DNA of 64,000 nucleotides, from NCBI RefSeq assembly GCF_031877795.1, contig NC_133971.1, positions 12,812,325-12,876,324 on the forward strand. Direction: 5' to 3'. The position numbers were made by a program, and so were the translations under genes. Below are positions 1 to 10,470 of the stretch, piece after piece. The notes under the pieces were generated by a model. The model was not told where the DNA came from. It made no database searches and saw only the letters and a program-made list of their open reading frames with translations. Within the stretch, counting starts at the first letter, position 1, and the number at the start of each line of letters is the position of its first letter. The DNA is from Strix aluco. Lineage: Eukaryota; Chordata; Aves; Strigiformes; Strigidae.

Positions 1-1029
1 CAATACCCTTCTAAGCATTTTTTTTATATTAGAAACTTCTGTGGAATAACTAATGATTTGAGTTTGGCGAGACCTGAATAGCGAATCTTATTTCTCTGTT
101 TAAATAGCAAGTCAATAAATTTGAAAAATAAAAGGTTTTATGAAAGCATAAAAAATTGGAGGCACAAGTGGTCTGATCATTAGGAAAGGAGATGGGGAAA
201 GAGGAACAAAGGAATGTGGAATGGTGGAAACAAGCAGTGAAACAAGAAAGAGTGAAATCTGTTAGCAGTAACAATCACTGCAGAAACCTGTGACCACAGA
301 TTATTACTAGGAGGCATTATAAACTTCCTTAAAGTGAAATCAAACCCAGTTTGGTAAACTAGGTTGAAGCAGGAATAGTGTGTGATGCCGTGGAAGGTTT
401 AAATACCAAGTGCTGCAGAAGAGTGCAGACTTTCATAGGTAATTTAGCACAGCTCCGATACCATGAGGTAATGAGACAAAACATACTCAAGGAATCTTGT
501 TTCCTGCACGCATCTTTTTTGTGATAGCAACGGCTGTGTGAAACTGACAATTAAAAAGTTGAATCCAGGTTTGAGACACTGTCTGTAGCATTACTTAAGC
601 TATGAACCCTCATTGCTATAAGAATCAGAACCTACTTGAAGTACTTGGGAAAGAATTATTTTTCTTTTCATGATCTCTAAGAGAGAAAAACTTGGATTAC
701 AGGACTCCTTAGCATGAAAAGAGAGATGATGGGTTATCTCTTACACAAAAAGAAAAAGCTGGATGGTGAGATAGGGCAAACAGAAACCAGGGAATTGCCT
801 GCAAGAGTTGGGTTGCACAGAGCGCTTAGTGATGGTTGCAGGTGTCATTAGAGACATAAACATATTTCCTCTCTCCTGCTGCACTGTGTTTACAAAATTA
901 TTTGTAAAGCTCTTGGACACTGATGCAAGGAATGGTGACAGCAGCCTGAGCCAGGATGCTTGTTTTGGTTGTAGCATCTCATTTCGGGAAAAAGGTGGAA
1001 ATGGGATTAGATGATATTAACATATTTCC

Positions 1030-1320
1030 TCCTTCAGAATTCCTATTGGTTTATGGTTTTGTCATTCTTTCTGTCTTGTTTGTACTCTTGTTCTCTTGTC
1101 TTGATTCAAAAGTTTTGCTTGTTATCAATTGTTATTTGACATTTTTCTTCATTTTATTTACATTTTGTTCAGTCTCTTTTTCTCTGTTTTTGTTTCTCAT
1201 TCCTGTGCTTTTTTCAGTCTTTACCTTCTTCAATTTATTTTTCTTTTTGGTCTCTCAACTGTCTCTCAGTGTTTCTCAACTGTTTCTCATCTTCTTGTGC
1301 CACCCACTACTCTGCTGAAA
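1030..1320 (+). repeat. Pyrimidine-rich, T-dominated low-complexity tract
   Basis: The + strand is strongly enriched in T and C over about 290 bases, with many TTTCT, TCTTG and TTCTC words and a local near-duplication of a CTCTCAACTG motif near 1254-1281. The skew removes stop codons and produces overlapping open frames of 97-120 codons that are mostly Phe, Leu and Ser. Those frames are therefore a composition artefact and not genes. On the sense strand of CWC27 the tract would read as an intronic polypyrimidine run. Confidence 0.6.
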
Positions 1321-4300
1321 GTGAAAAGAGTGCCAGTGAGTTCATTCTTCCAGAACAGCCAAGATTTTTTTTTCCTTGGGAGAGAGATCTCATTTGCTTT
1401 GATCTGTGGATTCATTCATCTGTTTACACAATCTACATTTCTGTCCACTGCCTGCATATCATGAGGGTGATGGGAGGAAAGTGTTATCATGTTTCCTACA
1501 TTAATGCTTATAGTTTGTATACACGTTCACAATATTTGAAGGAAAATATTAATTGCAAATAGAATATAGTTTAAGGAAAGCAGTAGTGCTTGAATACCTC
1601 TCATTTTTCTTTTAAGTATATGGTACATTGTTAATAATTGAGAAAAGTAGGTAGCATATTACTTGCAAGCAATGTTGAACTCAGAAACAAATGGTAGTAC
1701 TAATAGTTATGGTCCATATTGCTCGCTCTTTCTTTTTTAGACAGCCTGTACAACACAAGAAGCAGCACTGAATTTCTTGACACAGATACTTACTCCTAGT
1801 TTGTTCATTTTAAGCATCCTGATGGAGAGAAACAATAACTTTCATAAAACGTAGCAATAATTTGCAGAATTCTGATATTGTAAATTTTATAGCAATGTGA
1901 TTAGTTGCTTAATTAATTTAATCTGCATTTAGAAGCAATATGTAATTTTTGCCTATGTTTTGAGCACCAGTTTAAATGTACTGTCTGTAAATAGTGCATT
2001 TTTAGTAACATACAGTTCTGCATCTTGAAAGTGAAAAGCTGTGTGTTACTTTTTCTTGGTGCCTACTGATTGCAGAAACAAAGGATATATCGCTAGCTGA
2101 CACGTTTTATGCAGGCACCTCCAAATGAATCCTGGCTAAAACTGCCTAAGAAGTTACTGCCTCTGTCAAAAGCCACTACGCTCACAACACAGTTGGCAGA
2201 ACATAACTTTTGTCCGCACCTGTTGATTTATGGCAAAGCTCAGCTGTTGAAAGTGCTGACATAGGTGAGTGCAAGATAACATCCCAGGCTCTCCACTGAA
2301 GTAAGTGATGGAGGCACTGGAGGGCATGCTGTGTAGAGTCACTTGTGCAAGGAAGGTTGATTGGGCAACAAGTGAGCTGGTAAGAGCCAACAGCTGTGTC
2401 AGTTTGAAGCAAGAGTGGAATTAAGCAGTGCAGGTTTGCACCTTCATTCAGTTAGTATAAAAATCACTGATGCATGCAGTGCATTTGTACCTGGAGATCT
2501 GAGCTTCATCACTAGTGCAAAAGCGTAGTGCTTCCTTGCTCTTGCTGGGTTTCAAAATGATTCAGTTCACTGACTGCCACTTCAGTTTCTCCCAAAGGGC
2601 CGTTCTCAAAAGGCCAGAGCTGTTATGATACCAGACTTCTGTTTATGCTACACTTAAGATGACTGCCGCCTGTCAGCAGCTGGCATGTAGTTCAGACCCA
2701 GTGTCAAAATCAGAGGGATGGCTGTATATCATATCTTTTCTTAGAAGTACCATCTCACTAGAGTAGTCCAAAAGAACATGATCTGTCTCCTGAATAAACT
2801 GCCTGGAGATCACTGTGTAGGTGGGGTTCATTTTTAGATGCACAGCTGGCAAATGTAGTGTTGCCTATGGTAGACTATTGGACACACAGTTTAATCATAC
2901 TGTAATAGTTATTGAATGCTTTCTGGTGTGGTAAAGTTTCTTTCTGAGCTTCAGTTGCAGCCAACATTCTCCCACTTGTTACCTCCTAGAAGGTAAGCTT
3001 ACTGATCACCAAGGTAATGTATTAGTTAACCACAGCTTAAAGACATATAGGAGCTACTCTGCTAGAAACTGTAAAGCAGCAGTCTTGTTTGCTGACTGTT
3101 GCAAAAATTGTTATCTGAGAATATCACTGGGCCAGGAAAGCATCCACGTACCTTTGAAATCCTGTGCTGTCTCTGAAACCATCTTAAATGAATTCAGGTA
3201 TTTCAGTCTAATGTTTCAAGACCTTTCATTTTTGGAATACAGAAGAGAGCCAACTGCTGAATGTCCTTTAGTAACACTGAAGGAAAGAAATGCAGCACAG
3301 CAGAACAGCTGTTCCCCCATTACGTGGGATAAAAGAACGGTTAAACTGTAGGATGCTGTAATCTGGCTGGGGTAAAAATCAGCCCTCTCTAGCAATAAAT
3401 CCGTGCTAAGATAACTGGTTCTGATTTGCAGCACTATCTTAATAAAGAGTTGGCTATTCTAAAGATAGTCAACAATTTGCACATGTAGATACAAAATCAT
3501 CAGTTTTGGCAAGCTGTTTTATTAAAACATGTTTTGAGCAGAAAAAACTAAGCTGCAGAACTTTTTTTTTTCTTTTGGTTTTTGCATAGGAGAACTTGCA
3601 ACCTTTCATCCTTTAAATTTTGGAAGAAGAAGTGTGTCTTAGAGTTGTATCTCTCACTCATTTAAAATAAATTGTCACCAAGTGGTGATAAGCACAAGTT
3701 AATAGGTTCCCAAAGACCAGAAATGAAGAGATAGAGCTTTCAGTGCAGTGACTGCAGAAGCATGACTGGACAGCCAGCTCCACACTGAACCCAGGATCTT
3801 GTAGAAGGGAATAGAGCTATAAACAGAACAAAAGAAAAGTCTCATGCAGCCTGTATTTGTGGAATTGCAGCCCTAACTCCACACTTGGAAAATTATGCAA
3901 GCGCAAACTTCTATTGGAGAAGCTTGAGTAAGATTACTGTAAATTCAAATAATTTGTATAGAAATAATTATTAAACACTTCCCATGTTCTTTAAAAAAGA
4001 AAGCAATGTTAATTGTTTTTGGAAAATAGTATTGTGATTTACCATTTACAAAGATGCAAAACAGTCTACCTGTGAAGATGTGTGACTTGCAAAACATATG
4101 CTTAAGTTCACATCAGGAAAATATTTTTTAAAATCTTCACTGTAGACTATGTTTATTTTGCTTTACCTATGAGATGCTGCATCTGAAATTGATTCTGGAA
4201 TATCAGAGAGTTTCTTAATATTGGCTTATTTTCGGTCACAGCTGGGAACACCTCAGTGGAAAGTTATGAATAAGAGTCAGAGACTGTGACTTCTTTCAGC

Positions 4301-5813
4301 TCTTGGAGAGAAGTAAACATTGCTTAGTCTGAATCTGCGGCATCTAATTTGCAAACTACCTGGGACACAGTATGGCCTGACCCAAGAATTAGAGATGTAT
4401 TTATTTTTAATTCCTATTAGTTGTACCCTGCAAGTGTGCTGTGACGTTCTTTGAAAACCCAAGTTGATGAAATGGCTAAGGGTGACTACACTTCTACATA
4501 CACTCATGTAACACACTCTGAAACCACTCACGGAGGGATGATTCCATCCCTTTAGGCCTATATTTTAGTTCAGACTAGAATAGTGTGATTTGGTATGTCT
4601 TCTTAAAAAAATATTCAGATGCTCATGTTTAATAAGTTGAGAAGAATATGACAAATTCAGAAAACATGTTAACTAAAATAAATTACTTCAGTCCCTCCAC
4701 TGTGAGACAATGTTTTTATAATTAAACTACAAATACGCAATCGTGAATCACTCTGATGGTACATTATGTTATTCTGAATTGTAGATATGACTAAAATACA
4801 TTTTGGTGTTAGTAGTGTGTACAGGGTTATAAACTCCTCAAGTTTTATACGCTGGAAACAACTCTTAAGTATTTCCATAGGACAGGGTAAAATGCAGGCA
4901 TGCTGACAGTGCTGTACAATAAGAGATTCATGAAACCCACATGTCAAGAATCAATTGTGATGAAAAGTCTCAATTTCTGTTTTTAAAACTTTTTTAAAAG
5001 CATTCAAACAGATCCCATACAGTCTATAGCTTTGAATTTTGTCTGGTTTCTTTAATAGTACTATATTGTAATCTGCAGTAACTGAGCTGGTTCTCACTCC
5101 CTTTCTTTATGTATGGAGATTTGCACTAGAGCTCTTTGAAAAACCTGTTTAATATAGGACCTCTTACATGTTGCAAGAGACTGATAAAGCAGTATTTTAT
5201 TGGACACAAAACTTTCATTCTGATACTGACTTTTTTTTCTTGGATTTTCTGTCAAAAAGACTGTAGACAAAAGACATCTAATGCTGTAAAGACTGATATG
5301 CTTAGATTTAGTTATAGTTATTATTTTAAGTTGTCCCATCAAAATCAAAGACATTTTTGCAATTGATTAATACAGAATCCAAATGTAAATGGGGTTTTTA
5401 CCTAGGTTTGTTTTCAATGAAAAATCTTTTAATTTCATATTGGGTTTTTTTTTTAACTGAACATAGGAACTTTATACTTGTTCTCCTGGTTCATAAGTAG
5501 CAGCTTTACTATGACTATATTCAAAAGTCTTGCTAACATGTCAGTAAAGATCAACAGGTTTACAGTCAGTCAACTTGTAAGCATCTTTGGTTTAGTTTTC
5601 TTCTTTTCCTCCCACCTCTCTTTTTCTTTAAGTAGAATAAATAATTTATCTTTTTGTTTAAGATTTTGTTTGTCCAAACTGAAACTCGTAGTTTTCTGAC
5701 AGCTTCTGTATTAATTCTCACCTCAGTAACACCTTCTAATAAGGCCATAGTTGATAAGCTTCAGACTTTTGTGCCACTGACTACAGCTAACAAACCACTT
5801 TTGACTCCAGGTT

Positions 5814-6437
5814 ATCATGGAATCATAGAATAGTTTGCATTGGAAGAGACATTTAAAGGTCATCTAGTCCAACCCCCGTGCCATGGGCAGGGACATCTTC
5901 AACTAGTCCAGGTTGCTCAGAGCCCTGTCCAACCTGGCCTTGAATGTTTCCAGGGATGGGGCATCTACCACCTCTTTGGGAAACCTGTCCCAGTGTTTCA
6001 CCACCCCGATCATAAAAAATTTCTTCCTTGTATCTAGTCTAAATCTACCCTCTTTTGATTTAAAACCATTACCCCTTGTCTTATCGCTACAGGCTCTGGT
6101 CTGTCCCCATCTTTCTTCTAAGCCCCTTTTAAGTATTGAAAGGCCTCTATAAGGTCTCCCTGGAGCCTTCTCTTCTCCAGGCTGAACAACCCCAACTCTC
6201 TCACCCTGTCCTCACAGGAGAGGTGTTCAATACCTCTGATCATTTTTGTGGCCTCCTCTGGACCTGCTCCAACAGGTCCCTGTCTTTCCTGTGCTGAGGA
6301 CTCCAGAGCTGGACACAGTACTCCTGGTGGGGTTTGACCAGAGTGGAGTAGAGGGGCAGAATCACCACCCTTGACCTGCTGGCCACACTTCTTTTGATGC
6401 TTCCTGAGGTTCACATGGGCCCACTTCTCAAGCTTGT
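5814..6437 (-). mobile_element. CR1 LINE, 5'-truncated and internally deleted, minus orientation
   Basis: The segment begins on the + strand with the reversed CR1 3' end (ATGGAATCATAGAATAG at about 5817-5833). It continues through the standard CR1 3' region: 'catctagtccaacccc', 'gccatgggcagggacatctt' and 'aacctggccttgaatg'. Read on the minus strand, the distal end encodes the C-terminal part of the CR1 reverse-transcriptase ORF, including [10 protein letters not shown], followed directly by a form of the [12 protein letters not shown] region. Compared with the copy at 36.66 kb, about 190 bases between those two segments are missing. The element is only about 0.6 kb, far below a full CR1 of about 4.5 kb, so it is dead. 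It lies within the CWC27 intron, antisense to the gene. Confidence 0.93.
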
Positions 6438-7074
6438 AATGGTGATGTTTTCTGATTACTGGCATTTGCTGAAATGGGGAAATACCTAATTGGGGGAAAA
6501 TTTCTAATCAGTGGTAAAAAAAACGTTGGATGAACAAAGCATTAGTTTAGTCTGGTATTCAAAGAATTAAAGCATGATCTGAACCAAGTGAAGGTGGAGT
6601 AGCAGGATGTGAGTCATTCCCTTTTTGATCTTCTGTGTACCTTCTTCAAGCATTTTCCATGCAAGCTCTTGCCCCCTTTTGTAAAACCCTAATAGTTAAA
6701 GGAAGTCCAAAGTGACTAATAGGAAACCTTGAGAAACACTCCCTATTCCTGGGAGAATTATTCAGTACATTTGGGAAGATATGTAAATAGAAGACAAGAG
6801 AGTTCAGTACATGAAATAAAATCCAGCAGAACAAAATCTAGCTGTATTTTTTGAAATGGGTCTTCACAAAAGTGGTTACCCTATAACATCAGCGTCTATT
6901 AAGAAAGAAAAAAACAACCAAACAAAAACAACAAAAGAACCCCACCAGAACTTGTATATTTTTTGCTATGCACAAAAATAAGTTACTGTGCTAAAATCTT
7001 GCCATGCATGTCATAATTACAAATACTAATTTTCTGTTCTTTTGCTGAGTTTGAGCTATGTTTTATTTTTGTAG

Positions 7075-7237
7075 GATGTCACATGTACTTCAGTTTGAAG
7101 ATAGAAGCAGAAAGGTGAAAGATGCAAGCATGCAGGATGAAGACACTTTTGAGATCTATGATCCACGGAATCCTGTAACTAAGAGAAGAAGAGAAGAAAG
7201 CAAGAAGATAATGAGAGAAAAAAAGGAAAGGAGATAA
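7075..7237 (+). CDS. CWC27: CWC27 spliceosome-associated cyclophilin, terminal coding exon (partial gene)
   Basis: This is the last coding exon of CWC27 (also SDCCAG10), a nuclear cyclophilin-type protein that binds CWC22 and joins the spliceosome around the Bact stage. The first base completes a codon split as TG|G (Trp in the family), so the upstream intron is phase 2. Then 53 codons run from 7076 to the TAA at 7235-7237. Recognisable segments are MSHVLQFEDRSRKVKDAS, the acidic patch MQDEDTFEIYDPRNPV, and the very basic tail TKRRREESKKIMREKKERR, which closely match the extreme C terminus of vertebrate CWC27. The acceptor is TTTATTTTTGTAG|G. The cyclophilin domain lies in exons outside the window. 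The tail is predicted to be charged and helical or disordered. The gene faces ADAMTS6 tail to tail. The identification rests on remembered family sequence and is very secure. Confidence 0.97.
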
Positions 7238-7269
7238 AAAGAATGTAAAGCTGCCTTGAAAGTGACTGC

Positions 7270-7275
7270 AATAAA
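7270..7275 (+). terminator. CWC27: Candidate CWC27 poly(A) signal AATAAA
   Basis: A canonical AATAAA lies 32 bases after the CWC27 stop. It is followed within about 25 bases by a T/G-containing stretch (CTCTTTTGTAAGCTGTAG) that could serve as the downstream element. This would give a very short 3' UTR of about 50-60 bases. Longer isoforms using later signals cannot be excluded. Confidence 0.6.
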
Positions 7276-10200
7276 GCACTGGCTCTTTTGTAAGCTGTAG
7301 TTCCTAAAAATATCACTGGACAAGTGTGAAAAGGAATCTCTCAAGAACCTGTCCTGCAGTTTTGAAGCAGAGCTGTCATTTGTTTCTTAAGTTGTGCCGT
7401 CAAGTACATTCATTATCCAACCTCTCTAAAGGTTTTTAGAATTATATATTTAGTAAAACAGCTGACCTGACTTTTGTCTGTACTTCAATTACAATGTCAC
7501 CATCCTGGTTTAATCAACATATGGTAATCAAAAAGTTTTCAGCATAATGAATGAGAATTTGTCCAATAAGGATGAAATTAGAAGATAGAAACCCCATTTG
7601 CAGCCTTTTTTTTTTTTTCTGAAAGTATAATTTTAATTATTTTTATTATTTTTTGAAAAGGCATATAAACATTGCAGCAGTAAACACTGCCTGCCTGAAC
7701 CACTCTGTTGCAGAGTTAAGGGTGATGCAGTGACAGAACTCCTTAGAATGGTTCCAGCTTTCTTAAACTAAATTTAATTTGAGAATTTTGTTATTTTCTC
7801 TTTCTTTTGAAATTCATATTCCAATACAGATCCCGGCCTGGGAAGCTGCAATAATAAACAATTTGAGGAGTGTTATTTCACTAGCTGTGCCACATGAACA
7901 AAAAGAGAATGTGATGTGCTGTAATGGTTGCTTAACCTGTTTTAATACCAGAAACATCCCTCTGGTAGAATTTTCACTGTAAAGTAGCTGGTAATGAAGG
8001 TTGGTTTGTTAATTAGTCCAGTACAGAAACAAAAAAAATATTATCAATCTCATTAAAAATATAACCCTGTTTTTAACAATGGTTCTACCATCTAAAAATG
8101 AACAGCTCAAGTTTTCAGTTTATAGACTTTCCACAGATTTTCCCCCCTGGGTGCTAATATTTTTACAGAAAAATGGGAGTTTCAGTGCTCTTTCCTTACA
8201 GCATTTCTGATGCTGCAGAGGCATGGACTACCCATATGGGCAATAGCTAAAGAAGAGTGAGCACAAGTGAGTAAGGTCATTAAAAAGTGCAACCAGAGGA
8301 GTGTTTTGCTGATGTTGTTTTTAGAACAAGTTCAGTAAGGTATGGTGTCCTTATCAAGCTGCCACTGCCGAATTTCTTGATAGGGTCTGAGGTGTGAGAT
8401 ACATAAACCTGCATTGATGGGTTAATATGGCCCAAATGTCAGAGGTTAGATTAATACAGGCTATTGCTTTAATGTGTGGTGCAACCTTTGAGATAAGAAG
8501 AAAACTTGGGAGGTGTGATGTGAGATCCTGTATAAAGCTGTCATTATCCTCCTCTTAGGCCAAGTGAATTATACTGTACCACGGTGTAAAGAAGTTAAGA
8601 GGGGTTACATTCCTAAACACAGCAATTCACAAACTAGTGAGTCAAAGTTGTTTAATCATTAAGTCATTTTCTGTTGGGCTGCTGTTGGCAAAATCAAGAA
8701 CATCTAATGTCACATGCTGTTATCTCTATTCATTGCTTTGCATAGAAAATTTTAAAACAGTCATTACAGGAAATGAGCATATCAAACCCCCATTCTGATG
8801 TGAACGGGAGAGAGAATGAGTGTGTGTGTGTGCGTGTTGGCGGAGGAGGTCAGCATGGGGAAGGTGAGGACTAGGTCTAGAAAGAAACTTGAGCATCAAT
8901 ACCAGGAGACAGCTACTGCCCCTGTAATAGAAAAATGTTCTGTTACATACTTTTCCTGTAAGCTAAAGTAGGATGCATGAGTCAAGGAATGGGCAAGTTG
9001 ACTAACACCCCTTTTAGCTGAATCTTTTCACTGACAACCTGCAGCAGCTCTGTGTGTGCTGTATTAGATGATTCCCATTTTTAAGCACTAGACAAGGACA
9101 GGGGGAAAAGCTTAACTCGGGCTTTAAGACTCTGCTCATCAGGAAGAGGTCTGAAATGCTGGATCTTGCATACATGCAGGAATGATAACGTCACAAGAAC
9201 AAGAGAGTAGCTATGCTGACATTTTCTTGGTAAGTGAAGTGTGTATCAAAAAACAGTAAACATTTTTCCAGAGATAATATATCTTGTACAATTAATGCTG
9301 CAGTTGAAACCAAATGTATTGCCTCTTTTAGCTAATTCTAAGTGCTACACTGTTGCTTTGTGCTAGAACAGCAGGAGGGCTGGCCCCAGTAGGATGATAC
9401 TTACCCCAAGCAGCCGTTTTTCCTATGTCTAATGAATGTCACTTGAGGTGTCATGGCCATTTACTGCATTAAGCCCAGGTTCCAAAGAGTAAGATGGCAT
9501 GTGCTTTGCACTAAGGCTGTTTATTGGGATACAAAAGAGGAAGTGAGGTTTGGTTTCAGTTTGGGGTTTTTTTTAAATGAGAGTTGGGACCAACTTCCCT
9601 GTAGTTTACATTTTGCGTTGTACCAAACCCATACATAAGGGTAAGGATATTTGGATTAAATTCCTTCAATTTTATTATGATTGTGAATGGAAAATCCACT
9701 TTACTGTGATGAGGACAGCTGGAAGTGCCAGGCCCTGGATGCTTTATGAAGATACTTGGATTACTTGTGTCTAAAATCAGGCCTATACCACAGGGGATTG
9801 GTGCCATGAGGGAGCATCAATAAGATATGTTACAAATAAATGAATTCAAGCATTTTTTGGTTATCAAATCTATGTGATAAAAATATTTTATAATACTTAC
9901 TTCCCAGAAACACAGAGTCTCTAAACAGTTTTTAGTAATTACAAATGATACTATTCTTCAGGGTTAATCAGCTTTGCATAGTATTTCACACCATTCATTG
10001 AATAAGCTTCTCTCAGAGTTCTCAGTTCACCTGTATTAATGCCAATAAATATTTCTTCAAGAAAAGAAAAGGATCTGCCTTTATTGCTTCCCTAGAGAAA
10101 GAACAAAACTGTCCTTGTAGGAAAGAAACTGCACCTGTGCAGTAAAGTTACCTTCCATTTTTAAGGAAGACAATTTTAATTGACATCCCTGTTCTTATTT

Positions 10201-10339
10201 TGTCTTCATTCAACCCAGTGACAAAACTTTCCTAGCACTAAGGACTGATATACACTACACTGTGAGAACATTAGAAATGTGTTAAAATGAAACGTGTTAA
10301 AAAATGTATTAGCAGACAGATGGTGTCAGCTAATCAACC

Positions 10340-10470
10340 AAAAATCACTTAGAAATGGGCTAAGTTGTCTACATTTTATTAATTTCACTAAGGCAAAAGT
10401 AGTTCATTTAGGAGATGTGCACCAAACTTATGAAAAGCTGATGTCAGAAGCACACTCTCAAGTGACTTTC
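10340..10470 (+). mobile_element. Possible heavily eroded CR1 fragment (end of RT ORF)
   Basis: A plus-strand frame here reads RNGLSCLHFINFTKAKVVHL followed by GD. This lines up by eye with the CR1 reverse-transcriptase segment [20 protein letters not shown](L)G seen intact in the copy at 36.66 kb (near 37488-37560). The shared pattern is N/F-x-K-A-K...V-x-H-L-G. The match is short, the flanks are not clearly CR1, and chance similarity is possible. If real, it is an old insertion much more diverged than the three obvious CR1 copies. Confidence 0.4.

Larger units (their letters stand above)
1..7074 (+). other. Last intron of CWC27 (3' part), containing one CR1 copy
   Basis: This is non-coding sequence upstream of the CWC27 terminal exon. 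It ends in a pyrimidine-rich tract and an AG at 7073-7074, which forms the splice acceptor. The penultimate CWC27 exon should end in an acidic stretch and a split tryptophan codon (TG|G). I looked for it by eye on the + strand and did not find it, so the intron probably runs beyond the left edge and exceeds 7 kb. Contents are a T/C-rich tract at about 1030-1320, a minus-strand CR1 at 5814-6437, and otherwise unremarkable AT-rich DNA. The short open frames here have no recognisable domains. Confidence 0.75.

Noticed and set aside
1129..1562. Overlapping plus-strand frames of 97-120 codons, rich in Phe, Leu and Ser, as a candidate membrane protein
   Set aside because: They arise from a T/C-rich tract that lacks stop codons. 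Several frames are open over the same bases, and there is no conserved motif.
6118..6465. 115-codon minus-strand frame as a gene
   Set aside because: Its translation is the end of the CR1 reverse-transcriptase ORF carrying a deletion, not a cellular gene.
7079..7344. Minus-strand frames of 62-66 codons over the CWC27 exon
   Set aside because: They are antisense shadows of the conserved CWC27 terminal exon, which is clearly coded on the plus strand.
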